A stretch of 64,000 nt of DNA from Aeromicrobium sp. Leaf350 (GCF_916858655.1 NZ_CAKASL010000002.1:186001-250000), one strand, 5' to 3'. Shown: positions 55,154 to 63,154, numbered from the stretch's first letter. Numbers and translations: made by a program. Notes: generated from the letters alone by a model not told the origin.

Positions 55154-56158
55154 TCAGCGGGCGGCGGTTGACGCCGGGTCGGTGCTGAGGACGCGGACCG
55201 CAAGCGCGGTGGTCGCTTCCACGTCGAGGAAGCTGACCACCTTGTTCACGCGGTGGGTGTCGAGCGGGAGCAGTCCCGGTGTCCCCGGGATGTCGGGGGT
55301 GATGCCCAGGTCGAGGTCGTCGTGGCCCGTCATCACCCGCACGTTGAAGTCGAACCGCTCGCGCGCGCCCGGCGCGGTCAGCCGGCGGACGACGGTGGAG
55401 CCCATACGGCGTGATCCGACCTCGGCTGCCCAGGAGTCGAGGGTCGCCGCGACGGCGACTCCCTCCTGGTGGTCGATGTCGGCCCAGACGGTCTGCATCG
55501 GACCCACCTGCGTGAGAAGGGCCGCTGCGGTCTTCTCACCGATGCCGTCGACGCCGGGCAGGTTGTCGCTGGCGTCACCGCGGAGGGCCGCGAAGTCGAG
55601 GTAGCGGTCGGCCGGCACGCCGTAGAGGGCGAGGAGCCGCGCCGGGTTGAGCAGCGGGGATCCGCTGATGCCGCCGTTGATCAGGCGCAGCACCTGCGTG
55701 TGGTCGCTGATGTGGGCGAACGCGTCCCGGTCGGACGTGATGATCACGCAGTCCCAGCCGTGGTCGCCTGCCCAGGTGGCGGCCGTGGCGCTGACGTCGT
55801 CCGCCTCGAGGCCCGGGGGAGTGAGTGTGGCGAGACCAAGGGCGTCGAGCAGCGCGCCCGCGCGGTCGAGCTGCTCGACCAGCGCCGCGTCCTTCTCGGT
55901 CCGCCCCGCCTTGTACTCGGGGAAGAAGTCACGCCGCACGGACGCGGTCCGGTCGTCGAGCCCGAAGATCACGGCGTCGGGCGCGAACCCGTCGATCGCC
56001 TCCAGGATCTGGCGCAGCATGCCGTGCAGCGCCCACGCGGGACGCCCGGCCCGGTCGACGATCTTGGTGTGGGCGCGCGCGTGGTGGTTGCGGTGCAGGA
56101 GCGACGGCGCATCCACCACGAGCAGCAGGCGACGGGGGCGATCTTCAGGGGCAGGCAT
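55154..56158 (-). CDS. 5'-3' exonuclease (polymerase I N-terminal domain-like)
   Basis: A 334-residue PIN/FEN-type nuclease. Acidic active-site segments are LLLVVDAPSLLHR, DAVIFGLDD, EADDVSATAAT and TSDRDAFAHI, and DNA-binding helix-hairpin-helix is at ALRGDASDNLPGVDGIGEKTAAALL. It removes 5' ends and flaps in replication and repair. Free-standing copies next to PolA are common; here it stands between the DnaQ-BRCT gene and the photolyase-related gene. TAGGAT lies 11 bases before the ATG. Confidence 0.92.
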   Translation of the reverse strand: MPAPEDRPRRLLLVVDAPSLLHRNHHARAHTKIVDRAGRPAWALHGMLRQILEAIDGFAPDAVIFGLDDRTASVRRDFFPEYKAGRTEKDAALVEQLDRAGALLDALGLATLTPPGLEADDVSATAATWAGDHGWDCVIITSDRDAFAHISDHTQVLRLINGGISGSPLLNPARLLALYGVPADRYLDFAALRGDASDNLPGVDGIGEKTAAALLTQVGPMQTVWADIDHQEGVAVAATLDSWAAEVGSRRMGSTVVRRLTAPGARERFDFNVRVMTGHDDLDLGITPDIPGTPGLLPLDTHRVNKVVSFLDVEATTALAVRVLSTDPASTAAR

Positions 56159-56193
56159 GAGCGCTCGTCATCCTACGGGCCGCCGCCGGACCG

Positions 56194-57648
56194 TCAGTCC
56201 TTCAACCACGGCCTCGCGGACGCGACCAGCTTCCTCCGCTTCGCGTCGTCGAAGCCGTCCCACTGGCGCACCATCATCGTGCTGCGCGGATTCGACTCGA
56301 AGACGTCGCGGTGGTCGCGCACGAACGTCCAGAAGAGGCCGTCCCAGACGTCGGTCCACTCGCCGGTGGGGATGTCCGACATCTTGCGGAGGTAGCTGCT
56401 GGCCGACACGTAAGGCTTGGTCGTGATGGCGGAGCCGGACGCGTACTGGCTCATCGCGTAAACGTTGGGCACCATGACCCAGTCGTAGGCGTCGACGAAC
56501 ATCGCCATGAACCACGCGTAGATCTCGTCGGGGTCGACCCGCAGCAGGCACAGCGCGTTGCCGAGCACCATGAGCCGCTCGATGTGGTGGGCGTAACCGG
56601 TGTCGAGCACCCGGCGCAGCACCGTGTCGACGGGCTCGAGCCCGGTCTCGGCGGTCCACCACCCGGGCGGCAGCTCGCGGTAGTGGTCGAGGGCGTTGGC
56701 GGTGCGCAGCTTCCGTCCGCGCGAGACGTAGCTGCCGCGCATGTACTCGCGCCACCCGATCAGCTGACGCACGAATCCCTCGTACGAGGCGATCGGCACG
56801 CTGTTGCGCTCGGCATGGTGGACGACCCGGTCCAGCACCTCAGCAGGATCCAGCAGACCGACGTTCAGGGCGGGCGTGAGGACGGCGTGGAACACGAAGC
56901 CGTGGTCGCCGGAGATCGCGTCCTCGTACGGGCCGAACTCGTGGAAACGCTGCTCGAGGAACTCCTGCAGCATCTCGTCCGCCTGCTGACGCGTGACGGC
57001 CCAGGCGAAGCGGGCGGGATCGCCCGGCGCGTCGGGGAAGCGGTCACGCACGAAGGCGATGGCCTCCTGTGTGATCGCGTCCGGTTCAGGCCGAGTGGTC
57101 TCGGGAACGGGATGGTTCTTGGGCAGCTTCTTGCGGTTCTCGGTGTCGAACGACCACTGGCCGCCGACCGGCTCGCCCTCGTCGACCAGCACCTCCAGTC
57201 GGCGGCGCTGCCACGAGTAGAAGTGCGCCATGCGCGTCCGCTTGCCCTTGAACTGCTCGGCGACGTCCTCGGCCGAGGTCAGGAAGTTGGGCGTCGGCAG
57301 CACCTCGACCTCCACGTCCGCATCCTCGGCTGCACCGCGCAGGTCACGCTCCAGCCAGTCGTCCACGACGTCGTGCCAGGTGACGACGTCCGCACCCTCC
57401 AGGGCTCGAGCGACGGCGAGTCTGCTGCTCGTCCGGCCGTCCGTGCGCACCCACTCGACGGTCTTCCCGGCGTCGGCGAGCTCGCTCGCGTGGTGCTCCA
57501 TCGAGGCGCGGTGCAGCACCAGCTTGTGCGCGTGGAACGGGTACTGCCGGAACAGCAGGTCGTGCTCCACCAGCACGAACGCATCGGCCTCGACCTCGAG
57601 GTTCTGCACGAACAGCTGGTGGGGGAGGACGAGGTGGACGCGGCGCAC
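56194..57648 (-). CDS. Photolyase-related protein (FeS-BCP type) lacking the Fe-S cysteines
   Basis: A 484-residue member of the deoxyribodipyrimidine photolyase-related family, which includes (6-4) photolyases such as PhrB. Family segments include VLVEHDLLFRQYPFHAHKLVLHRASM, GWREYMRG, YAHHIERLMVLGNAL, MSQYASGSAITTKPYVSASSYLRKMSD and the C-terminal W-rich part. Only one cysteine exists (Cys367), and the loop after MSD where relatives carry CxxC is shortened, so a 4Fe-4S cluster cannot form as usual. GTG 57648 is the likely start. It follows no obvious operon. Confidence 0.85.
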   Translation of the reverse strand: MRRVHLVLPHQLFVQNLEVEADAFVLVEHDLLFRQYPFHAHKLVLHRASMEHHASELADAGKTVEWVRTDGRTSSRLAVARALEGADVVTWHDVVDDWLERDLRGAAEDADVEVEVLPTPNFLTSAEDVAEQFKGKRTRMAHFYSWQRRRLEVLVDEGEPVGGQWSFDTENRKKLPKNHPVPETTRPEPDAITQEAIAFVRDRFPDAPGDPARFAWAVTRQQADEMLQEFLEQRFHEFGPYEDAISGDHGFVFHAVLTPALNVGLLDPAEVLDRVVHHAERNSVPIASYEGFVRQLIGWREYMRGSYVSRGRKLRTANALDHYRELPPGWWTAETGLEPVDTVLRRVLDTGYAHHIERLMVLGNALCLLRVDPDEIYAWFMAMFVDAYDWVMVPNVYAMSQYASGSAITTKPYVSASSYLRKMSDIPTGEWTDVWDGLFWTFVRDHRDVFESNPRSTMMVRQWDGFDDAKRRKLVASARPWLKD

Positions 57649-57687
57649 ACCTCATCCCATCACCGGGACGACGGTCGCGCCCGCTGG

Positions 57688-58104
57688 TCAGCTCTCGGCG
57701 CAGTACTCGTCGACCAGCGCACGAATCTGCGCGAAGCCGACCACGAGTCCGGAGTCGTCAGGCTCGTACTCCGCGACGAGGGCGACCCCGTACTCCTCGG
57801 TGAGCAGACGGAACGCCTTCTGCAGGTCGCCGGTGACCAGGGCGACGTTGCCGAGCCGGGTCGTCTGCGAGAAGCGCACGCTGAAGTCGTCGTTCCGGAG
57901 GCCGCCGACCTGTTCGTTGGTCGTCGCCGCGCTGTCGGTGTTGAGCTCGCGGTCGCACGTCGTCCCGGGTGCCACGAGAACGGTGTCGCGCGGCTCGTCG
58001 GTGCCAGTGTCGGAGTCAGACGAGCATCCGTCGACGGCTACGGCCACGGCCACGAGGGCGGCCAGCAGCGCCGTGCCTGTGCGGGAGCGCGGCGTTCCGA
58101 CCAC
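57688..58104 (-). CDS. Lipoprotein of unknown function
   Basis: A 138-residue protein beginning at GTG 58104 with a basic start, a hydrophobic stretch ALLAALVAVAVAV and a lipobox-like VDGC. The mature part (TTCDRELNTDSAAT...) has no recognised domain. The gene begins 12 bp after the end of the Nudix gene and probably shares its transcript. An upstream extension of the frame to 58146 overlaps the Nudix gene and is less likely. Confidence 0.6.
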   Translation of the reverse strand: MVGTPRSRTGTALLAALVAVAVAVDGCSSDSDTGTDEPRDTVLVAPGTTCDRELNTDSAATTNEQVGGLRNDDFSVRFSQTTRLGNVALVTGDLQKAFRLLTEEYGVALVAEYEPDDSGLVVGFAQIRALVDEYCAES

Positions 58105-58115
58105 GGTCGATGATC

Positions 58116-58766
58116 TCAGGCGAAGGGGCCGTCGAGGAAGGCCCACTGCAGCAGCATCACGGTCTTGGCGTCGACGAGATCCGTGCCGATGCGGGCGCGG
58201 GCGTCGTCGGCGTCGAGCTCCACGGTCTGGATGTCCTCGCCCTCGTGAGCGACGCCGTGGTGCGACCCGCGGAGGTCGTCGCGACGGTACGGGGCGGCGA
58301 AGAAGTGCAGGCGCTCGGTGACCGAACCGGGGCTCATGAAGACGTCGAAGACGTGCTGCACCTCGCCGACCTCCACCCCGGTCTCCTCGACCGCCTCCCG
58401 GCGGATGGCGGCCACCGGGTCGTCCTCGTCGAGGAGCCCGGCGGCGGTCTCGAGCAGCATCCCGTCGGGGTGGCCGTTGACGTACACGGGAAACCGGAAC
58501 TGCCGGGTGAGCAGCACGGTCCGACGCTCGACGTCGTACAGCAGGATCGTCGCGCCGTCGCCGCGGTCGTACGTCTCGCGGCGCTCGGTCCGCCAGGTGC
58601 CGTCGGAATGACGCTGGTCGAACGTCGTCGCCCGCAGCACGTACCAGTCGTTCGCCAGCACCTCCACGTCGCGCACGACGATGTCGGGGTTGCGGGTGAG
58701 GTCACGGCCGGTCAGGTGCAGCCCTGTGCGTCCGCGGCGGTCGGGCTCGTCGATTCCTGCAGTCAC
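58116..58766 (-). CDS. Nudix hydrolase (NudK/ADP-ribose pyrophosphatase-like)
   Basis: A 216-residue Nudix protein. The Nudix box is GLLDEDDPVAAIRREAVEETGVEVG, preceded by DGMLLETAAG, the pattern of GDP-mannose/ADP-ribose pyrophosphatases (NudK type). The N-terminal beta-domain (DWYVLRATTFDQRHSDG) is typical of dimeric members. It cleaves nucleoside diphosphate sugars. GTG 58766 or the in-frame GTG 58772 could start it. A lipoprotein gene follows closely. Confidence 0.85.
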   Translation of the reverse strand: MTAGIDEPDRRGRTGLHLTGRDLTRNPDIVVRDVEVLANDWYVLRATTFDQRHSDGTWRTERRETYDRGDGATILLYDVERRTVLLTRQFRFPVYVNGHPDGMLLETAAGLLDEDDPVAAIRREAVEETGVEVGEVQHVFDVFMSPGSVTERLHFFAAPYRRDDLRGSHHGVAHEGEDIQTVELDADDARARIGTDLVDAKTVMLLQWAFLDGPFA

Positions 58767-58785
58767 GCGCACGAGCCTGCCATGG

Positions 58786-59208
58786 TCAGGCGGTCGGAGC
58801 GGCGACGACCAGGAACGAGTTGCCGTCGTTGTCGCGCAGCAGGAACTGGTCGGGGAAACCCGCCAGCGGCGCACCGCTCCAGGTCGTCACCTGGTCGGTC
58901 GGCAGCAGGGCGTCACTCACGTCGACCCCGCGCTCGGCGAGTGCCCGGCGGTCCTGCTCGACGCTGGTGCTCGACAGCACGATGCCGGTCTCGACTCCCG
59001 CGGGTCGCGACGTGGTTGCCGCGACGAGGCAGAGGTTGGAGCTTCCCTCGGCGGGCGAGACCTCCAGCCACCACTCGCCCGAGGGGTAGGTGAAGTCGTT
59101 GACCTTCGTCATGCCCAGGACCTCGGTGTAGAACTCGAGGGCCCGCTGCTGATCGGTCACCGGGACCACCACGGTGGCCACCTGGCCGAGATGAGTGCGA
59201 GGCGTCAT
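58786..59208 (-). CDS. VOC/glyoxalase superfamily protein
   Basis: A 140-residue vicinal-oxygen-chelate protein with GQVATVVVPVTDQQRALEFYTEVLGM and a closing FPDQFLLRDNDGNSFLVVAAP. It lies downstream of an alpha/beta hydrolase gene whose TAG stop forms half of the -10 element TAGGTT. Bound metal and substrate are not deducible; it could be a resistance or detoxification protein. Confidence 0.85.
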   Translation of the reverse strand: MTPRTHLGQVATVVVPVTDQQRALEFYTEVLGMTKVNDFTYPSGEWWLEVSPAEGSSNLCLVAATTSRPAGVETGIVLSSTSVEQDRRALAERGVDVSDALLPTDQVTTWSGAPLAGFPDQFLLRDNDGNSFLVVAAPTA

Positions 59209-59214
59209 GCCGAC

Positions 59215-59220
59215 AACCTA
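59215..59220 (-). promoter_or_regulatory. -10 element TAGGTT formed by the upstream stop codon
   Basis: The TAG stop of the alpha/beta hydrolase gene (59220 to 59218, minus strand) is the first half of TAGGTT, which ends six bases before the ATG at 59208. Confidence 0.5.
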
Positions 59221-60030
59221 GTCACGCGCACCGTCGAAAAAGCCACGGAGCAGGGGACCGAGCACGGTCGGGTCGGCCACGTGTCCCTGGACCTCGAGCG
59301 TGTCCCGCCGGGCATCGGGCAGCGCAGCCGCTGCAGCGTCTGCCGCGGCACCGAAGAAGTCGAGGGGGAGTCCACCCATGTGCGGGTCGATCACGACGCC
59401 GGTCGTGAGGAGCACCGGCTGCTGCACCGTGGCCAGGCGGTCGACGGGCACCGGGCCGTCGCCGAGGCACGCCGCGTCGTAGCGCAGTGTCGGCGCGAGT
59501 TCGCGGAGGGCGGGCCACACGGGAGCGGCCTCCGCGCCGGCGATGTCCTGCTCGGACGAACCCGCCAGGCGCATGAACAGACGGAGTGCGAGGTCCGGGT
59601 CGCCGGCGTCCAGCGCCTCGTCGAGCTCGTGACGGTAGGTCTGCCAGGTCGTGACCATCGCGTCCTGCACCTGGTACGGCACCTCGTGGATCGCGAGGCG
59701 GTCGACCGGGAGTCCGGCGGCGGCCGCCTCGAGCGCGAGCGCCCCGCCGCTCGAGGCGCCGAAGAGATGCGCGCGTCCGCCGACGGCCTGGATCACCGCC
59801 GCGAGGTCCTCGACCTCGCGCTCCAGGGCGTACGGCTGGTGGTCGCCACTGTCGCCACGACCGCGACGGCGGTAGCTCACGACGGTGAACCCGTCCGTCA
59901 GGTGCTCACCCAGCGGGAGGTTCTCGGAGCCGTCGTCCAGACCGCCGCCGACGAGCACCACGACGGGCCCTTCGTCGCTGAGTCGGTCGTAGCCGATCGG
60001 CGTGCCGTCGGCTGAGTTCACGTGTGCCAT
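59218..60030 (-). CDS. Alpha/beta hydrolase
   Basis: A 270-residue alpha/beta hydrolase. The oxyanion loop is VVVLVGGGLDDGSENLPLG, the nucleophile elbow LFGASSGGALAL, and the C-terminal histidine is probably in VQGHVADPTVL. It resembles small-molecule esterases or lactonases. It diverges from an HxlR regulator across a palindromic operator, so it may be the regulator's target; AGGAGATCCG precedes the ATG. Confidence 0.85.
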   Translation of the reverse strand: MAHVNSADGTPIGYDRLSDEGPVVVLVGGGLDDGSENLPLGEHLTDGFTVVSYRRRGRGDSGDHQPYALEREVEDLAAVIQAVGGRAHLFGASSGGALALEAAAAGLPVDRLAIHEVPYQVQDAMVTTWQTYRHELDEALDAGDPDLALRLFMRLAGSSEQDIAGAEAAPVWPALRELAPTLRYDAACLGDGPVPVDRLATVQQPVLLTTGVVIDPHMGGLPLDFFGAAADAAAAALPDARRDTLEVQGHVADPTVLGPLLRGFFDGARD

Positions 60031-60049
60031 CGGATCTCCTGGGTCGAGG

Positions 60050-60068
60050 TACTCCTAAAGTAGGAGTA
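60050..60068. promoter_or_regulatory. HxlR operator: TACTCCTA-AAG-TAGGAGTA
   Basis: A perfect 8+3+8 inverted repeat in the 69-bp gap between the alpha/beta hydrolase and the divergent HxlR gene. HxlR dimers bind such repeats. It sits upstream of the -10 of the regulator gene and of a possible TACTTT -10 on the minus strand that overlaps the palindrome, so it may repress both genes. Confidence 0.65.
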
Positions 60069-60087
60069 ACTGGTGTCGAATGCAAGG

Positions 60088-60093
60088 TACGCT
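60088..60093 (+). promoter_or_regulatory. -10 element TACGCT of leaderless HxlR transcript
   Basis: TACGCT ends six bases before ATG 60100. Confidence 0.5.
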
Positions 60094-60099
60094 GCTGGC

Positions 60100-60753
60100 A
60101 TGCGGAGCTACCGGGACCTGTGCGGCATCGCTCGTGCGCTCGACGTGGTGGGGGAGCGCTGGGCGCTGCTGGTGGTGCGCGAGCTCCTGCTCGGCCCCAA
60201 GCGGTTCGCCGACCTGCACCGCGGGCTGCCCGGCATGAGCCAGAACGTGCTGACCCAGCGGCTCCGCGAGCTCGAGGACTCCGGTGTGCTGGTGCGCCGC
60301 CGCGCCTTGCCCCCGGCGGCGGGACTGATCTACGAGCTCACCGAGAGTGGCCGGGCGCTCGAGCCGGTTCTCCTGGCGCTGGGGCGCTGGGGCAGCCCTC
60401 GTCCGCCGCAAGCTGATTCGGCCGAGGAGCTGAGTCCGGACGCGCTGGTCACCGCGTTGCGCACCACTTTCGACGCCGGGGCGGCGTCGTCGCTGCGCGG
60501 CACCGTGCAGCTACGGCTGCCGGGCGACGCGTTCGTCCTCACCGTCGTCGACGGCCGGCTGGAGGCGAAGCGGGGTGAGACTGACACCGATGCCGTCCTG
60601 ATGTCGTCTGTCCGCGCCGTGCAGGACCTGGTGTTCGACGGGGCAGACCTGGACGAGTCCGTTCGCGGCGGAACAGTGAGTGTCGAGGGCGACCGAGAGC
60701 TGCTGCGGCAGCTCCTGACGGCCTTCGACGACCACCGGGCGGCAGACCACTAG
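60100..60753 (+). CDS. HxlR-type transcriptional regulator with SCP2-like C-terminal domain
   Basis: A 217-residue protein. The N-terminus is an HxlR winged helix (CGIARALDVVGERWALLVVRELLLGPKRFADL, SQNVLTQRLRELEDSGVLVRR). The C-terminal half (from about 115) resembles an SCP2/sterol-carrier or ligand-binding fold (TVQLRLPGDAFVLTVVDGRLEAKRGETD). It probably senses a small hydrophobic or electrophilic ligand. It diverges from the alpha/beta hydrolase gene and overlaps the end of the MerR gene by 4 bp tail to tail. Confidence 0.85.
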   Translation: MRSYRDLCGIARALDVVGERWALLVVRELLLGPKRFADLHRGLPGMSQNVLTQRLRELEDSGVLVRRRALPPAAGLIYELTESGRALEPVLLALGRWGSPRPPQADSAEELSPDALVTALRTTFDAGAASSLRGTVQLRLPGDAFVLTVVDGRLEAKRGETDTDAVLMSSVRAVQDLVFDGADLDESVRGGTVSVEGDRELLRQLLTAFDDHRAADH

Positions 60754-61541
60754 TCCTGCGAGGGTCCGACCCAGCGCATGTCGGTCCAGCCGACCCAGCC
60801 GCGCTCCTCGAGCAGCTCGAGCATGCGGCTCGCGCCGGGGAAGGTGGCGATGAAGGCCTCGTCGAGGAGCCGCACGAGGTCGTCGCCGACGACCGGCACG
60901 GTCTCCGGGTCGGCCAGTCCGTGCGCCGATGCGCTGGCGGCCTCGACGAAGGCGACGACCCGGTCGACCAGCGCCGACATCGAGGCGTCGTCGAGGTCGA
61001 CCGCGAGGAAGCCGTCGAAGTCGAAGTCGAGGTACAGCCGCCGCAGGTCGGGGAGCTCGATCTGGGCGCGCTTGATGTCCATGAGCGCGGGGATCGCCTC
61101 GGGCATCTGCGCCGCGATGAGGATCCAGCTGTCGCGCTCGATCTCGATCACGCGCTCGGGGAACCCGAGCTCCCGCATGCGGGCCACGAACTCAGCAACC
61201 TCCGAAGGCAGCGCGAGGCTGTCACCCGCTGCGAGGCGGGCGATGCGCCGGCGGTGCTCCTGCCGTTCTCGCACCTCGTCGCGCAGGCGCTGGTCGATCT
61301 CCGCCACGGACGCGGCGAACGCGTCCGGATCCGCGTCCAGCATCGTCTGCACCCGCGACAGCGGAACCCCGGCCTCGGCGAGGGTGCGGATCCGGATCAG
61401 CCGCACGACGTCGCGTGCGTCGTAGCGGCGATAGCCGGAGTGGTCGCGCGGAGGCTCCGTCAGCAGGCCCTTCGCGTGGTAGTGCCGCACCGCCCGGACG
61501 GTCACCCCGGCGTAGGAGGCCAGCTGGCTGATCGTCAGCAC
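60750..61541 (-). CDS. MerR family transcriptional regulator of the ABC exporter
   Basis: A 263-residue MerR protein. Residues 1-70 are the winged helix (MLTISQLASYAGVTVRAVRHYHAKGLL...YRRYDARDVVRLIRI), followed by a coiled-coil dimerisation helix and a helical ligand domain of about 150 residues. It sits 25 bp downstream of the exporter permease gene and is probably its own target operon's third gene. GGAGGAGGA precedes the GTG at 61541. A MerR-type promoter is seen upstream of the exporter at 63134-63154. Confidence 0.85.
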   Translation of the reverse strand: MLTISQLASYAGVTVRAVRHYHAKGLLTEPPRDHSGYRRYDARDVVRLIRIRTLAEAGVPLSRVQTMLDADPDAFAASVAEIDQRLRDEVRERQEHRRRIARLAAGDSLALPSEVAEFVARMRELGFPERVIEIERDSWILIAAQMPEAIPALMDIKRAQIELPDLRRLYLDFDFDGFLAVDLDDASMSALVDRVVAFVEAASASAHGLADPETVPVVGDDLVRLLDEAFIATFPGASRMLELLEERGWVGWTDMRWVGPSQD

Positions 61542-61566
61542 GATGTCCTCCTCCAGCAGCGGCCGC

Positions 61567-62331
61567 TCACGAGATGCGTCGTCGATAGGTTCTCATCGCC
61601 AGGGCGTAGGCGACCAGCAGCAGACCCACGCACCACGCCAGCGCGATCCACCCGTCGTCGCCGACGGGCTGCTCGGCGAGCAGGTTGCGGAGCGTGTTGA
61701 CGATCGAGGTCACCGGCTGGTGCTCGGCGAACCACCCCACCGCGGTGGGCATGCCGTCGGTCGGGACGAACGCCGAGCTCACGAACGGCAGGAAGATCAG
61801 CGGGTAGGAGAATCCGCTCACCCCGTCGATCGACGTCGCCGTCAGGCCCGGGATCACCGCGAGCCACGTCAGCGCCAGCGTGAACAGCGCGAGCAGGCCG
61901 ACCACGCCGAGCCAGGCGACGACGCCCGCACCCGACCGGAAGCCCATCAGCAGGCCGACGAGCACGACCAGCACGAGCGAGACGGCGTTCGCCACGAGCG
62001 AGGTGAGCACGTGTCCCCAGAGCACGGCGGAGCGGGTGATCGGCATCGACTGGAGCCGCTCGAACAGTCCGGTGGAGACGTCGGTGAACAGGCGGAACGC
62101 GGTGTAGCTGATGCCCGAGGCGATCGTGATCAGCAGGATGCCGGGCAGCAGGTAGTTGACGTAGCTCTCCTGGCCGACCGAGATGGAGCCGCCGAGCACG
62201 TAGACGAAGAGCAGCAGCATGGCGATCGGCGTGATCGCGGTGGTGATGATCGTGTCGGGGCTGCGCGAGATGTGGCGCAGGGAGCGGCCGAGCAGGGTCG
62301 TCGTGTCGCTGAGGTGTGCGGTGGTGGTCAT
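61567..62331 (-). CDS. ABC-2 type exporter permease
   Basis: A 254-residue membrane protein with about six helices, in the ABC2 permease (DrrB-like) family. It has the typical SPDTIITTAITPIAMLLLFVYVLGG and NTLRNLLAEQPVGDD regions. It starts 12 bp downstream of the ATPase stop, and ATG 62331 is the start that gives the family N-terminus MTTTAHLSDTTTLLGRSLRHI. With the ATPase it likely exports a drug or toxic metabolite. Confidence 0.9.
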   Translation of the reverse strand: MTTTAHLSDTTTLLGRSLRHISRSPDTIITTAITPIAMLLLFVYVLGGSISVGQESYVNYLLPGILLITIASGISYTAFRLFTDVSTGLFERLQSMPITRSAVLWGHVLTSLVANAVSLVLVVLVGLLMGFRSGAGVVAWLGVVGLLALFTLALTWLAVIPGLTATSIDGVSGFSYPLIFLPFVSSAFVPTDGMPTAVGWFAEHQPVTSIVNTLRNLLAEQPVGDDGWIALAWCVGLLLVAYALAMRTYRRRIS

Positions 62332-62342
62332 GGTGGTCGTCC

Positions 62343-63116
62343 TCACTGCTCGTGACGGACGAGGGCGAGGAAGACGTCCTCGAGCGTGGGCTTCTTCTCG
62401 ACGTACTCGACCTCGGTCGGAGGCAGGAGCGCCTGGAGGTCGGCGAAGGTGCCGTCGGCGATGATGCGGCCGCCGTGCAGGATCGCGATCCGGTCGGCCA
62501 GGTGCTCGGCCTCGTCGAGGTACTGGGTCGTGAGCAGCACCGTGGTCCCGCCGGCGGCGAGCTCGGCGATCGTGCGCCACACCTCGAGCCGAGCCTGCGG
62601 GTCGAGCCCCGTGGTGGGCTCGTCGAGGAACAGCACGGACGGGTCGCCGATCAGGCTCATCGCGATGTCGAGCCTGCGCCGCATGCCGCCGGAGTACGTC
62701 GCTGCCCGACGATCGGCGGCGTCCACCAGGTCGAAGCGCGTCAGGAGCTGGTCGGCGACGCCGCGCGGGTCGTCGACGTGGCGCAGCTTCGCGATGAGCA
62801 CGAGGTTCTCGCGCCCGGTCAGGATGTCGTCGACGGCAGCGAACTGGCCGGTCAGGCTGATCGCGGCACGTACCTCCGCGGGCTGCGTCGCGACGTCGTG
62901 TCCGGCGACCGTCGCCGTGCCGCCGTCGGCCTTGAGCAGCGTCGACAGGATGCGCACGACCGTGGTCTTGCCGGCTCCGTTCGAGCCCAGCAGCGCGTGG
63001 ATCGAGCCGGACCGGACGGTCAGGTCGACGCCGTCCAGCACGCGCTGGTCACCGTAGGACTTCGTGAGTCCGGCGACGGCGATGGCGGTGGCGGTGAGTG
63101 GGGGAGAAGTGGTCAT
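62343..63116 (-). CDS. ABC exporter ATP-binding protein (DrrA-like)
   Basis: A 257-residue ATPase. Walker A is GSNGAGKTTVV, signature YSGGMRRRLDIAMSLIG, Walker B SVLFLDEPTTGLDP and H-loop LTTQYLDEAEHLADR. The DrrA family pairs with ABC-2 permeases for antibiotic or toxin export. Its promoter has a 20-bp spacer with a MerR-type palindrome, and the MerR regulator is the last gene of the operon. ATG 63116 has CAGACT six bases upstream, so the transcript may be leaderless. Confidence 0.92.
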   Translation of the reverse strand: MTTSPPLTATAIAVAGLTKSYGDQRVLDGVDLTVRSGSIHALLGSNGAGKTTVVRILSTLLKADGGTATVAGHDVATQPAEVRAAISLTGQFAAVDDILTGRENLVLIAKLRHVDDPRGVADQLLTRFDLVDAADRRAATYSGGMRRRLDIAMSLIGDPSVLFLDEPTTGLDPQARLEVWRTIAELAAGGTTVLLTTQYLDEAEHLADRIAILHGGRIIADGTFADLQALLPPTEVEYVEKKPTLEDVFLALVRHEQ

Positions 63117-63122
63117 GACGCG

Positions 63123-63154
63123 AGTCTGGGAGGTTGACCCAGCGTCAAGGTCAA
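63123..63154 (-). promoter_or_regulatory. MerR-type promoter of the ABC exporter operon
   Basis: Minus-strand -35 TTGACC (plus 63149-63154) and -10 CAGACT (plus 63123-63128) are separated by 20 bp instead of 17. In the spacer lies a 15-bp near-perfect palindrome, TTGACCCAGCGTCAA (plus 63134-63148). Long spacers holding a palindrome are the hallmark of MerR-controlled promoters. The -35 overlaps the stop codon of the upstream WYL gene. Confidence 0.65.
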
